NCBI RefSeq assembly: GCF_042956465.1
Contig: NZ_JBIBGL010000005.1
Location: 1 to 64,000 of the forward strand
Reading direction: 5' to 3'
DNA: 64,000 nt
DNA from: Embleya sp042956465
Lineage (GTDB): Bacteria > Actinomycetota > Actinomycetes > Streptomycetales > Streptomycetaceae
Each line of letters starts with the position of its first letter. Positions within the stretch are counted from its first letter, which is position 1. Below are positions 25,830 through 35,030 of this stretch, one piece after another. Under the pieces are notes generated by a model. That model searched no databases, was not told where the DNA came from, and saw only the letters and a list, made by a program, of their open reading frames with translations. The translations under genes and the position numbers were made by a program.

Positions 25830-27086
25830 CTATCCGGCCGCCAGGCTCGGGTAGTCCACGTACCCCTCCGCGCCGCCCCCGTACATCCCGGTCTCGCGCG
25901 GTGCGTTGAGCGCGGCATCGGCCGCGATCCGCTGCGGCAGGTCCGGATTGGCCAGGAACAACCGGCCGAACGCGTAGACGTCGGCGAGGCCGGTGCGCAA
26001 CACCCGCTCGGCCTGCTCACGACCACCGGGCTCGGGGCCGTCGTAACTGCCGACCAGCGTGCCCCGCCAACGCGGGCGCAGATCGGCCAGCGCCGGATAC
26101 TCCCCGGACTGCACCACATGCAGGTACGCCAGGCCCATGCCGTCCAGCGTGTCCACCAGTCGGCGGTAGCGCCGAGCCGGGTCGGACTCGACGATGTCGT
26201 GGAGCCGGTTGTCGGGCGAGATGCGCAGCGCGGTCCGGTCCGCCCCGATCTCGGCGGCGACGGCCTCGACCACCTCCACCGCGAACCGGACCCGGTCGGC
26301 GTGGGCGTCGGTGCGCACATTGGCGCTGTCGGAGAGGAACTGGGCCAGGAGGTAGCCGTAGGCCCCGTTGATCTCCACCCCGTCGAAGCCGGCGTCCACG
26401 GCGTTCCGGGCCGCCGCGGCGTGCGCCTCGATCGCCCGGCCGATCTCGCCCGCCGACATCGCGCGGGGTCGGACGTAGTCCTTCGGACCGGTGGCGGTGT
26501 GGATGAAGCCGTGCGATACGGCGACGGCGGACGGCGCGACCGGCTCCTCGCCGCCGAGGAGATCAGGGTGGCAGACCCGGCCCACGTGCCACAACTGGGC
26601 GAAGATCCGCCCACCCGCGGCATGCACGGCACGGGTGATCCGACGCCAGCCCTCGACCTGGGCGGGATCGGTCAGGCCGGGGACGCCGGGGCCGCCCTTG
26701 CCGAGACGGTGCGGCCAGATGCCCTCGCTGACGATCAGGCCGGCGGCGGCACGCTGTGCGTAGTACCGGGTCATGATCGCCGTGGGAACGCCGGTGGCGT
26801 CGTCGGCCCGGGAACGGGTCATCGGCGCCATGGCCGCACGGTTCGGCAGCCGAAGGGCGGGGCCGTGGTACGGCTCCAGAAGGGGCGAGTGCACAGTCGT
26901 CCGCACCGCGCGACGGGCGCTTCGGCCCGGTAGTCCCGGTGCCGCAGTTCCACGAAGGGCTCCCGCGGATCCCGTCGGCGGGCGGTCGGCGCCGGCCGAT
27001 GCGTCATCGGCGTCGGCCCGTATGTGGCCGGCGTCGGTGGTCGGGCGGCCGGCGTCGGCTGCTGCCTGGTCGGCGTCGATGCTCAT
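25830..27086 (-). CDS. Old Yellow Enzyme-family FMN oxidoreductase with altered active site and N-terminal extension
   Basis: A 418-residue OYE homologue. The barrel begins near residue 66 (SPLLEPYHGPALRLPNR, then MAPMTRSRA) and includes FAQLWHVGRVCHP, LRISPDNRLHD, FGRLFLANPDL and the C-terminal YVDYPSL. The usual substrate-anchoring H-G-A-N/H-G-Y motif reads N240-G-A-Y243-G-Y, so both hydrogen-bonding residues are replaced. The first 65 residues are an Ala/Asp-rich extension absent from typical members; its start is supported by TGGAGATTGCG before ATG 27086. It diverges from an XRE regulator. Confidence 0.85.
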   Translation of the reverse strand: MSIDADQAAADAGRPTTDAGHIRADADDASAGADRPPTGSAGALRGTAAPGLPGRSARRAVRTTVHSPLLEPYHGPALRLPNRAAMAPMTRSRADDATGVPTAIMTRYYAQRAAAGLIVSEGIWPHRLGKGGPGVPGLTDPAQVEGWRRITRAVHAAGGRIFAQLWHVGRVCHPDLLGGEEPVAPSAVAVSHGFIHTATGPKDYVRPRAMSAGEIGRAIEAHAAAARNAVDAGFDGVEINGAYGYLLAQFLSDSANVRTDAHADRVRFAVEVVEAVAAEIGADRTALRISPDNRLHDIVESDPARRYRRLVDTLDGMGLAYLHVVQSGEYPALADLRPRWRGTLVGSYDGPEPGGREQAERVLRTGLADVYAFGRLFLANPDLPQRIAADAALNAPRETGMYGGGAEGYVDYPSLAAG

Positions 27087-27269
27087 CGCAATCTCCAGGG
27101 TCGTGATCGGTCGCTGCCACCGACGACTCGGCCGACGGGGCGACCACGAGCCTGCCGCACCGCGGCCCAGTCACCCAGAGCCCCGATCGGCTTACGACCG
27201 GTGTTCCTACCACTGCCAGGGTCAGGCTCGCCCGCCCTCGTCGGGCCGCCGCCGCGGATAATGGGCGAT

Positions 27270-28217
27270 ATGAACGACCGGCCCGAGGCAGCACAGACGG
27301 CGGAGGCGACACCGGCGACCGAGGCGGCCGAGCTCGGCGGCGAGCCGATCGATCCGCGCGCCGAGATCAGCGAGTTCCTGCGCAATCGGCGAGCCCGGCT
27401 GCGCCCCGAGGACGTCGGCCTGGCCGGCTCGACCGGGCGGCACCGGCGCGTACCGGGACTGCGCCGCGAGGAACTGGCCCAGTTGGCCGGTGTGTCGGTC
27501 GCCTACCTCACCCGGCTCGAACAGGGCCGCGGCCACAACGTGTCCGAGGAGGTACTCGACGCCGTCGCCCGCGCCCTGCGGCTGACCGACGCCGAGGCCG
27601 AGTACCTCGATCACCTGATCAGGTGCCAGCGCCGCAGGCGCACCACGCCTCCGCAACAACAAGTGCGCGGTGCGCTCAGGGGTTTGCTGGCCTCGTTGGA
27701 GGGAGTGCCGGCGTATGTGACCGGGCAGCGCTCGGACATCCTCGCCTGGAACCCGATGGCGGCGGCCCTGTTCGGCGACTGGGACCGACTACCGCCGCGG
27801 GAGCGCAACTGGGCCCGGCTGGTGTTCCTGCACCCGGACCAGCGCCGCCTGTTCGTGGACTGGGAGGCCAAGGCAGCCGACATCGTCGGCGCCCTGCGCC
27901 TGGACGCGGGTTGCCATCCGAACGATCCGCGACTCTCCGCCCTGGTCGGCGAACTCTCGGTCAAGAGTGCGGAGTTCCGCTGCCTGTGGGCCAGGCACGA
28001 CATCAGGGAGCAACACCACGGCGCCATGCGCCTGCACCACCCGCTGGTCGGCGCCCTGACCCTGTCCTTCGAATCGCTGCGCCTACCCGACGACTCCGAA
28101 CAGTCCCTGACCATGTACCACGCCGAACCCGGCTCGGCCACGGCGGAAAACCTGCGTCTGCTGGCCAGTTGGGGCGCAGACGCGACCGCGACGGAGGAGC
28201 GGGCACAACGCTCCTGA
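27270..28217 (+). CDS. XRE-type helix-turn-helix regulator with MmyB-like ligand domain
   Basis: A 315-residue regulator. The HTH covers about residues 30-105: EISEFLRNRRARLRPEDVGL, then VPGLRREELAQLAGVSVAYL and RLEQGRGHNVSEEVLDAVAR. The C-terminal half matches the MmyB-like domain (VTGQRSDILAWNPMAAALFG and LRLPDDSEQSLTMYHAEPGS), a PAS-like fold binding fatty-acid-like ligands in characterised members. Such regulators usually sit divergent to one oxidoreductase, here the OYE homologue. An in-frame ATG at 27261 is an equally possible start. Confidence 0.88.
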   Translation: MNDRPEAAQTAEATPATEAAELGGEPIDPRAEISEFLRNRRARLRPEDVGLAGSTGRHRRVPGLRREELAQLAGVSVAYLTRLEQGRGHNVSEEVLDAVARALRLTDAEAEYLDHLIRCQRRRRTTPPQQQVRGALRGLLASLEGVPAYVTGQRSDILAWNPMAAALFGDWDRLPPRERNWARLVFLHPDQRRLFVDWEAKAADIVGALRLDAGCHPNDPRLSALVGELSVKSAEFRCLWARHDIREQHHGAMRLHHPLVGALTLSFESLRLPDDSEQSLTMYHAEPGSATAENLRLLASWGADATATEERAQRS

Positions 28218-28303
28218 GCGTGGGCGAACCGGCGGGCCGGTGCGGACCGCCATGGCCGTGCGTACCGAGTGAAGACGGCCACCGTCGCCGAACCGAAGGT
28301 CGG

Positions 28304-29053
28304 TCACCGAACTCCGGGTGCCTGTTCCTCGCCACCGAGCCGAACGCTCACCTGCGAGCCCGCTTCCCGAAATCCCAGCGCGAGCGCCACCCGCTTGGAC
28401 GGCTCCGGTCGTGCTCGCCACTGCGGAAGCAGGCCCGCGGCCAGGGCATGGGCCACCGCGGCCGAGGCGACGGTCCGCGCCAGGCCCCGGCCTCGGCTCC
28501 CCGGCGCCACCAGCACACCGTGCTGCGCCACGGACCGGGGCCAGAGCTGATAGCCGGCCGCGGCAACCACATGGACACCCTCGCGCACGACGAACACCGG
28601 CGACGTGACGTCCGCCAGACCGCTCTCGTCCGCATCCGCCGCGCCGACCCGATCCAGCAGCGCAGCCAACTCGGCACCATCGCCCGCCACTTCCTCGACG
28701 GCGGCGGCGCCGTCGTGGGGCAGGAAGGCCGCGCGGTCCAGGTAGAGGAGCGAGGCCGGCCCCAGCACGTCGACAACGGGCAACGCCCCCACCAGGCCGC
28801 CCGCGTCCACAAGCCCGCTCGCCGGGGCCACCTTTCGGACCGCGTCCGCCAACAACTCGGCGTCTCGTGCGTTCGGCGCGGTGGCGATCCCGGCCCCGCC
28901 GAGCAGCACGACCCCCGCCCAGGCGGGCGGACACAACTGCGAACCGGGCGAGACCACCACGTTCACCTCGCCCGCCCCCGGAAACTCCACCGCGGCCCCC
29001 GCAGCCTCGACCCACAACTCCCGAGCCCGGCCAAGGAAATGATCGCCATTCAT
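28304..29053 (-). CDS. GNAT family acetyltransferase
   Basis: A 249-residue protein. The C-terminal half carries a GNAT acetyl-CoA region (HGVLVAPGSRGRGLARTVAS, followed by AVAHALAAGLLPQWRA and VALALGFREAGSQVSVRL). The N-terminal 120 residues are less typical and may form a second, degenerate GNAT-like domain, as in two-domain acetyltransferases. The substrate is unknown. The ATG at 29053 has only a weak ribosome site. It is convergent with the XRE regulator. Confidence 0.7.
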   Translation of the reverse strand: MNGDHFLGRARELWVEAAGAAVEFPGAGEVNVVVSPGSQLCPPAWAGVVLLGGAGIATAPNARDAELLADAVRKVAPASGLVDAGGLVGALPVVDVLGPASLLYLDRAAFLPHDGAAAVEEVAGDGAELAALLDRVGAADADESGLADVTSPVFVVREGVHVVAAAGYQLWPRSVAQHGVLVAPGSRGRGLARTVASAAVAHALAAGLLPQWRARPEPSKRVALALGFREAGSQVSVRLGGEEQAPGVR

Positions 29054-29221
29054 GGTCGTATCGTGCCCCGCCGCAAGCCCCCGAGCGACCGAATTCACCG
29101 CGCTCCCCCACCCCGCAAGCACACGTCGGCCATCGCCACACCCGCGTCGTCCGCACCACCGCCGCACCGCCCTCACGCACCGCCCTCACGCACGTCCGTC
29201 CGTACGTCGCCGATTCCGGCC

Positions 29222-30580
29222 TCACACCGCCGATTCGACCGCTTCGGTTCGGGTGCGCGGGTCGGCGGCGGTGTGGGTTCGGCGTGGCGCGGCGGCGGCC
29301 AGGGCGGTGACCCGGTCGTGCGCCGGGTCGACGTGGGCGTCGCAGTCCGGGCCGAGCAGGGTGCTGCGCAGGATGTGGGTGTCGTTGCGGTCGGCGACCG
29401 CGCGCGGGTGTCGGCCCAGGAAGTCCAGGACGCGCACGTGCAGCGTGCTCAGGTACACCGGGTGTTCGGTCCCGGGCGGGTCGGCGTGCACGATGTGCCG
29501 GCTGGAGTCGGCCACGGACGACATGCGGGGGCGGGGTTCGCCGGTGAGGGCCAGGTAGGTGAGGATGTCCAGTTCGGGTTCCTGGTACAGCATCAACTCC
29601 GGCTCGCCGTCGATCAGGTCGCGCCAGCGACGGGTGCTGCGGAGTCGACCGGCGAGCACCTCGCCCAAGCCCTCGGGGGTCGGCGGCAGGGCGCGCAGGG
29701 TCAGCCACAGGGCCGCCGCGGTGGTGCCGAGAGGGGCCTGGTCGAGGCGCGCTTCCTCGCCCGGGCCGTCGGCGGCGCCGAACAACAGCACGCCGCACGC
29801 ATGCGGGTGCAGGCCACGGCGGTACGGGTCCACGGCCACCGAGTCGCAGTCGGCGATGGCGCGAAGGTGCCGGGCGGTGGGGGTGTCGCGCAGTTCGTCC
29901 GCGTCGGCCAGCAGGGTGAAGAACCCGCCGTGGGTGGCGTCCACGTGTACCCGCACGTCGCGCTCGCGGCACAACGCCAGGATGTCGGCGATGGGGTCGA
30001 CCGCACCGAGCGTGCCGGTACCGGCGCCGACCACGACCGTACCGATACGTTCCTTGGCCAGTTGCGTCGCGAGGGCGTCGAGGTCGATCCGGCCGGCCGA
30101 GTCGATCCGGACGGAGTGGGCCGGCACGCGCAGCGCGTCGCACCTGCGTTCGTGCGCGGGGAAGCCGTCGGCGCCGTGTGCGATGCCGCCCTCGGGGTGG
30201 GCCTCACGGGCCACCCGCAGGGCCTCCAGGTTGGCGATGGCACCGCCCGAGGTGAGGTGTCCGTAGGCGGTGGGCAGCCCGAACATCGCCGCGAGCTCGG
30301 CGACGACCTCCTCCGCCAACCCGTCCGAGCCCGGATCGCCGTCGCCCTCCCGCCCCTCGGGCTCCACCAGCGTGGCGGCGAGCCGGCCGACGAGCGCCGC
30401 CCGATGCGGCGGCTCGACCGGGTGTTCGACGCCGGCCGGGTGCGGGGAGGGCCGCCCACCGCGCAGCCGCGCGGCCAGGTCCGCCAGGTGCGGCTCGCCG
30501 CGATCCCCGTCGCCGGCCTGCGCGTCGGCCCACGCGGACCAGGTGTCGAATGCCTCGGTCAGCCGGCGACGGGTGTCCAT
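29222..30580 (-). CDS. Group II PLP-decarboxylase homologue lacking the PLP lysine
   Basis: A 452-residue protein of the aromatic-L-amino-acid/glutamate decarboxylase fold: GHLTSGGAIANLEALRVARE (phosphate and cofactor loop), VVGAGTGTLGAVDPI, and HVDATHGGFF with the aspartate (D214) that pairs with the pyridine nitrogen. The usual DPHK motif carrying the Schiff-base lysine reads DPYRRG (251-256), so the lysine is replaced by Arg254. Either the protein is not a PLP enzyme any more or it works without the internal aldimine. The ATG at 30580 has a strong GGAGGG site, so expression seems retained. Confidence 0.8.
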   Translation of the reverse strand: MDTRRRLTEAFDTWSAWADAQAGDGDRGEPHLADLAARLRGGRPSPHPAGVEHPVEPPHRAALVGRLAATLVEPEGREGDGDPGSDGLAEEVVAELAAMFGLPTAYGHLTSGGAIANLEALRVAREAHPEGGIAHGADGFPAHERRCDALRVPAHSVRIDSAGRIDLDALATQLAKERIGTVVVGAGTGTLGAVDPIADILALCRERDVRVHVDATHGGFFTLLADADELRDTPTARHLRAIADCDSVAVDPYRRGLHPHACGVLLFGAADGPGEEARLDQAPLGTTAAALWLTLRALPPTPEGLGEVLAGRLRSTRRWRDLIDGEPELMLYQEPELDILTYLALTGEPRPRMSSVADSSRHIVHADPPGTEHPVYLSTLHVRVLDFLGRHPRAVADRNDTHILRSTLLGPDCDAHVDPAHDRVTALAAAAPRRTHTAADPRTRTEAVESAV

Positions 30581-31145
30581 GGTGTCCCTCCGGATGCGAC
30601 GGTTGACGAATGCCCCGCGGCTCGACACCCTCGACCCCGGGCCCGGTGTCCGCGCCGAGGACGCCTCGTGCGGGATCGGTTCGAGCGGGACGTGGGCGGC
30701 CTTACCATCGGGACAAAACCGGATAATCAGACTTCCCGACCGACTCTCGATCATGCACACCCCCGCCCCGGATGGCCGCCGCCGAGGCCCCTGCCACACC
30801 CGAGACGCCACATGCGCCCGAGGCACGGACGAGTCGGCAGCCGCGTCAGCGGGGCGGGGGCCGGCAGCGGGAGCGGGGGCCGGCAGCGGCAGCGAACGAG
30901 GCGACACCCGGTACCTCGGTCCCGAGGCAGGGGGGTGAAGCAGGACTCGAGTCCGGGGTCGAGATCGTCGGTGGGGTGGTCTGGCGCGCTCTCCGGATGC
31001 GATGGAATGGAGGGCGACTCCATTCCCGCGAGAACGGTTCGTCCCGAACGCGCGGCCGACCCGGCACGCCGGCCGGCGCCGCGCGTCGACCATCGACAAG
31101 CCCGTCGACCACCCACCACCGACCACCAGCTAAGGAGACCCGAGA
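30581..31145. other. Intergenic region upstream of the sensor kinase
   Basis: 565 bases between the divergent decarboxylase-like and sensor-kinase genes. No coding frame is supported, only GC-rich overlapping frames without family motifs. Around 30710-30750 the sequence is locally richer in A/T and is the likeliest promoter zone. An AAGGAGACCC ribosome site for the kinase lies at the right edge. Confidence 0.4.
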
Positions 31146-32393
31146 ATGGGGTCCGACCACCCTCCGGCGGCCTCGGCATCACCCGGCAAGGTCATCACCC
31201 TGCGCCCGAGCGCGGGGACGTACACCCGGCTGCGGCGCACGATCGTGGATCATTCCGCGTACCGCAACGACCTGCTGCTCGTGCTCGCCTCCACCGTCAT
31301 GGACTCGCTCGCCTTCGTCACGACCGCCGAGTTCGACTCGGCCGATGCGACCACGACGGTGCTCGGGTTCCTGCTGACGGTCCTGGGCGCCGCGGTCCTG
31401 ATCGTGCGTCGCCGGTATCCGATGCAGGTGCTGATCGCCGTGGTGCTGGCCCAGGCGGCCTTCGTGCTGTGCACCGACGCGGCCACGCGCAGCTTCGGCT
31501 GCGCGCTGATGGTCGCGTTGTACACCGTGGCCCGATATCGCCGACCTCTGGAGACCGGCATCGCCGGGTGCCTGGCGGTGGCGGCTCAGCTGCTGCGGGT
31601 GGTTCCCGGCGCCGGAGAGTCGTTCGCCGAGGCGGCCGCCTCCGGCCTCGGCGGATCCGTCCTGGTGATCGTCGTCGGCGTCGGCACCGCCAAGTGGCAG
31701 CAGCAACTGGCCATCAACCGGCAGTTGCGCGCGGATCGGGCGGTGACCGAGGAGCGCCGCCGGATCGCCCGCGAGTTGCACGACATCGTGGCGCACCACA
31801 TCACCACGATGTACCTGATGTCGGGAGGCGCCCGGGCAACCCTGGACCGCGATCCGCAGACGGCCCGCGAGGCACTGTTCACGCTGGAGGCGTCCGGACG
31901 CACCGCGCTGAGCGAGATGCGCCAGTTGCTGGGCGTGCTGCGCAGCACCGAAGGGCACGAGGATGCGCCCTCCGAACCCCAACCGGGGATGCCCGAGATC
32001 CACCGGCTGATCACCGAGTCCCGCGCGGCCGGCCTGCCGATCGAGTACGAGGAGATCGGCGAGCGGCGGTCGTTGTCTCCCGCGACCGGGCTGACCCTGT
32101 ACCGGATCGTGCAGGAGGCGCTCACCAACACGCGCAAGCACTCGGGGGCCGCGCGGGCGTCCGTACGGGTGCGGCATCTGCCCGATCGGGTCGTGTTGGA
32201 GGTGCTCGACGACGGCGCAGGCGGCTCGGCGGCGCCCAGCGGCATCGCCGGCAGCGGCTACGGCCTGATGGGCATGCGCGAGCGGGTGACCCTGCACGGC
32301 GGCACCCTGGAGGCCGGGCACCGCCCCGAAGGCGGATTCCGCGTGGTCGCCGACGTGCCGCTGCCGCCGAACGAACCCGCCTGGACCGGCTGA
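31146..32393 (+). CDS. Sensor histidine kinase, HisKA_3 (NarL-partner) type, orphan
   Basis: A 415-residue kinase with about five to six membrane helices in residues 40-185 and no obvious extracellular domain. The dimerisation/phosphoacceptor motif is RIARELHDIVAHHI (H212), followed by ALSEMRQLLGVLR. The ATPase has YRIVQEALTNTRKHS (N-box) and GYGLMGMRERV (G-box). Such kinases normally have a NarL/LuxR response-regulator partner next door; none is present here, so the partner is elsewhere or lost. The AAGGAG site before ATG 31146 is excellent. Confidence 0.88.
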   Translation: MGSDHPPAASASPGKVITLRPSAGTYTRLRRTIVDHSAYRNDLLLVLASTVMDSLAFVTTAEFDSADATTTVLGFLLTVLGAAVLIVRRRYPMQVLIAVVLAQAAFVLCTDAATRSFGCALMVALYTVARYRRPLETGIAGCLAVAAQLLRVVPGAGESFAEAAASGLGGSVLVIVVGVGTAKWQQQLAINRQLRADRAVTEERRRIARELHDIVAHHITTMYLMSGGARATLDRDPQTAREALFTLEASGRTALSEMRQLLGVLRSTEGHEDAPSEPQPGMPEIHRLITESRAAGLPIEYEEIGERRSLSPATGLTLYRIVQEALTNTRKHSGAARASVRVRHLPDRVVLEVLDDGAGGSAAPSGIAGSGYGLMGMRERVTLHGGTLEAGHRPEGGFRVVADVPLPPNEPAWTG

Positions 32394-32463
32394 CTCCGGG
32401 CTCCGGCCCGATCCCGCCCACCAGGGCCCACAACCGGGCCGCCGCGCGGGTCGGTCGAAACGC

Positions 32464-34602
32464 TCACGGGCCCTCACCCGTCTTCGCGTCGAGCGCGTAC
32501 AACGCGCCGTCCGCCGTCGCCGCGTACACCATACGGTCGGCCACCACCGGCGCGGTCTTGATCGCGCCGGTGGCGGTCCGGGTCCACCGGACGGCACCGG
32601 TGCCGGCGTCCAGTGCGTACAGATTGCGGTCCTCGCTGCCGGCGTGGACGAGGCCGTCGGACACCGCCAGGGGCGCGCGGACCGGGCCGCCCGGGGTCGT
32701 GCTCCAGCGCTCCGCCCCGGTTCGGGCATCCAGCGCGATGATCGTGCCCTCCACGGAAGCGACGTACAACATGCGGTTGTTCGGGGTCAGCCCGGTAACG
32801 GTCCTGGTCCCGAGCGCATACTCCCAGGACATTTTTCCCGTGGACGTGTCGAAGGCGCGCAGCACCTCGGGCACATTCGGATCGACACCCGCGTGATAGA
32901 CGGTGTAGTCGGCGAACGCCACGTGGGCCCACGGGATTCCGGTCGTGTCGGCGGCCCACTCGGGCTCGCCGGTCAGGTGGTGGATCGCATACAGCTGGGG
33001 TTTGCCCGAGACGGCGCGGCCGGTGCAGTACAACCGCCCGTCGGCGACCACGGGAGCCCACGGGCCCTCGCCGCCCGGATCGAACGTCCATACCTTGGCG
33101 CCGGTCTGCGCGTCGAGGCCGTACAGGCGACCGTCCCAACCGGCCGCGACCACGATGCCCTTCCAGGTCGCGAGCGGGTCGTTCACCGCGTTGTTCGTGG
33201 CGAACTCCCATTGTTTGCTGCCGGTGCCAGCGTCGAACGCGTAGACCAGCCCGCTGTCGCGACCGCCGACATAGAGCACGCCACCGGTGGCGATGGGGGT
33301 ACCGAGCACCTCGCCGGTCGGGTGCTCCCAGCGCTTGACGCCGGTCGCCGCGTCGAGCGTGTACAGCTTGTCGAGGTGACCGATCACGTGCACCAGGCCG
33401 CCGGCGACCAGTGGCCGCTCCGGCAGGCCGTCCGCCTCGAAGGACCAACGTTGCCTGCCGGTGGCGGTGTCGATCGCGTACACGTGGCGGTCGTCGCTCG
33501 TGATGTACGCGGTGCCCGCGACGATCGTGGGTGCGGTGTTGATCGCCTCCCGCGCGGCGAACCGCCATCCGACCCGCTCGGGCGTGGCCGCCGGCGGTCC
33601 GGACGGGGCATCGGTGGTCGGTTTACCGGAGTTGCCCGGTCGGGCCGACTCCCCTCGCCCGGTGCCGACACCGGCGCCGCGGTTGTACAGGCTCAGGCCC
33701 ACCCCGGCGGCCACGACGCCGAGGCCGCCGAGGAGCAGGCCGCGGCGAGCGATCTGCGGCCGAGCACCGCGGTCGAGCACGACGGTGTCCGCGCCCTCGG
33801 CGAACGGCCGTAGCAGACGCGCCACTTCGGCGGCGTCGCGCGGTCGGTCGGCCGGTTTCTTGGCCAGCATGCGCAGCACCACGGCGTCGAGCGCCGCCGG
33901 GACCTCCGGGCGCCGCCGACTCGGCGGCTCGGGCGCCGTGCGCAGGTGGGAGTACATCAGCGCCACCGGCTCACTCGTACCGAACGGCTTTTCCCCGGTG
34001 AGGAGTTCATGCAGCACCCAACCGAGCGAGTACAGGTCGCCGCGGGCGTCGCCGGAAGTGCCGCGCATGCGCTCGGGCGGCATGTAGCCGAGCGTACCGA
34101 TCAGTCGGGTCGATTCCCGGGTCGCGGCGGCGTAGCGGGCGATGCCGAAGTCGAGCACCTTGACCGTGCCCTCGGGGGTGAGCATCAGGTTGGCGGGCTT
34201 GAGATCGCGGTGCACGATGCCGGCCCGGTGCGCGGCGTGCAGCGCGACGGCCGCCTGTGCCACCCGGTCGGCGGCGAGCGGGACCGGCGGCGGGCCGTCC
34301 TCGCGCAACACCCGGGCCAGGTCCCGGCCTTGGACGTGCTCCATGACGAGGTAGAGCGTGCCGTCGGCGGCGTCCCGTCCGACGTCGTGGACGGTGACGA
34401 TGCCCGGATGGTCGACGCCGCCTGCGGTGCGGGCCTCGCGCAGGAACAGTGCGGTGTCACCGTCGTCCGCACCGGTGCGCAGCAGTTTGACCGCGACCCG
34501 ACGGTCGATCGTCAGGTCACGGGCGGCCCACACCTCGCCCATGCCGCCGCGGCCGAGCAGTGCGGTCAGTTCGTAGCGCTCGGCCAGGATCCGAACCGTC
34601 AT
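32464..34602 (-). CDS. Membrane Ser/Thr protein kinase with C-terminal PQQ beta-propeller
   Basis: A 712-residue bacterial Hanks-type kinase. Residues 1-260 have the glycine loop LLGRGGMGEVWAARD, VAVKLL (ATP lysine), IVHRDLKPANLML and VKVLDFGIARY, so it should be active. One membrane helix follows (GLLLGGLGVVAAGVGLSLY). The outer part, from about residue 345 to the end, consists of about eight PQQ/PQQ-like blade repeats with the recurring pattern YAxDxxTGxxxW. The propeller probably senses an extracellular ligand or protein. The ATG at 34602 is used because the open frame continues upstream through repeats with no homology. Confidence 0.9.
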   Translation of the reverse strand: MTVRILAERYELTALLGRGGMGEVWAARDLTIDRRVAVKLLRTGADDGDTALFLREARTAGGVDHPGIVTVHDVGRDAADGTLYLVMEHVQGRDLARVLREDGPPPVPLAADRVAQAAVALHAAHRAGIVHRDLKPANLMLTPEGTVKVLDFGIARYAAATRESTRLIGTLGYMPPERMRGTSGDARGDLYSLGWVLHELLTGEKPFGTSEPVALMYSHLRTAPEPPSRRRPEVPAALDAVVLRMLAKKPADRPRDAAEVARLLRPFAEGADTVVLDRGARPQIARRGLLLGGLGVVAAGVGLSLYNRGAGVGTGRGESARPGNSGKPTTDAPSGPPAATPERVGWRFAAREAINTAPTIVAGTAYITSDDRHVYAIDTATGRQRWSFEADGLPERPLVAGGLVHVIGHLDKLYTLDAATGVKRWEHPTGEVLGTPIATGGVLYVGGRDSGLVYAFDAGTGSKQWEFATNNAVNDPLATWKGIVVAAGWDGRLYGLDAQTGAKVWTFDPGGEGPWAPVVADGRLYCTGRAVSGKPQLYAIHHLTGEPEWAADTTGIPWAHVAFADYTVYHAGVDPNVPEVLRAFDTSTGKMSWEYALGTRTVTGLTPNNRMLYVASVEGTIIALDARTGAERWSTTPGGPVRAPLAVSDGLVHAGSEDRNLYALDAGTGAVRWTRTATGAIKTAPVVADRMVYAATADGALYALDAKTGEGP

Positions 34603-35030
34603 CTCCTGGTCTCCCCCGTCCCGTTCCCGATCCTCCGACCGGGATCCGGGATTCGGGCCGCATCCTACGGCGACGCATTCGCGACGAAGGCGCGCAGGTC
34701 GGCGGGGTGGGTGCCGGGGGTGGGGTGGGCGCCGGGGGGCGCCGGCGGCGGGGTGGGCGCCGCGGGTGGCGCCGGCGGCGGGGTGGGCGCCGCGGGTGGC
34801 GCCGCCGGCGGGGTGGGCGCCGCGGGTGGCGCCGCCGGCGGGGTGGGCGCCGCGAGTGGCGCCGCCGGCGGGGTGGGCGCCGCGGGCAAATGCCGATGCG
34901 AGTGCCGGTGGCGTGGGGGTGCCGTCGGTGTGGGTCGCGCGCCGGTACCCTCCTGTGGATCTCGGCGTGTGCGCGAGCGCGCCGGGTGACCTGCTCGCCC
35001 GCATCCGACCCGACCCAGGGAGAACGCACA
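34603..35030. other. Intergenic region carrying a minisatellite
   Basis: 428 bases between the divergent kinase and FAD-dehydrogenase genes. Its central part is the 30-bp tandem repeat at 34741-34888. The remainder has no gene; a CAGGGAGAACG ribosome site for the FAD gene is at the right edge. Confidence 0.6.
34741..34888. repeat. 30-bp minisatellite, about 4.9 copies
   Basis: Five consecutive units of exactly 30 bases, with the core GGGGTGGGCGCCGCGGGTGG, differing at only a few positions; partial copies extend left to about 34700. Because 30 is divisible by three, several frames stay open through it and encode decapeptide repeats (Pro/Ala-rich on one strand, Gly/Ala/Trp on the other), but none has a start, a ribosome site or homology. 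Confidence 0.85.

Noticed and set aside
29222..30580. Classification as an active glutamate/tyrosine decarboxylase
   Set aside because: The PLP-binding lysine is an arginine, so activity should not be claimed from homology.
34603..35030. Repeat protein encoded by the 30-bp minisatellite
   Set aside because: Open frames exist on both strands only because the unit length is divisible by three; none has a start or ribosome site outside neighbouring genes.
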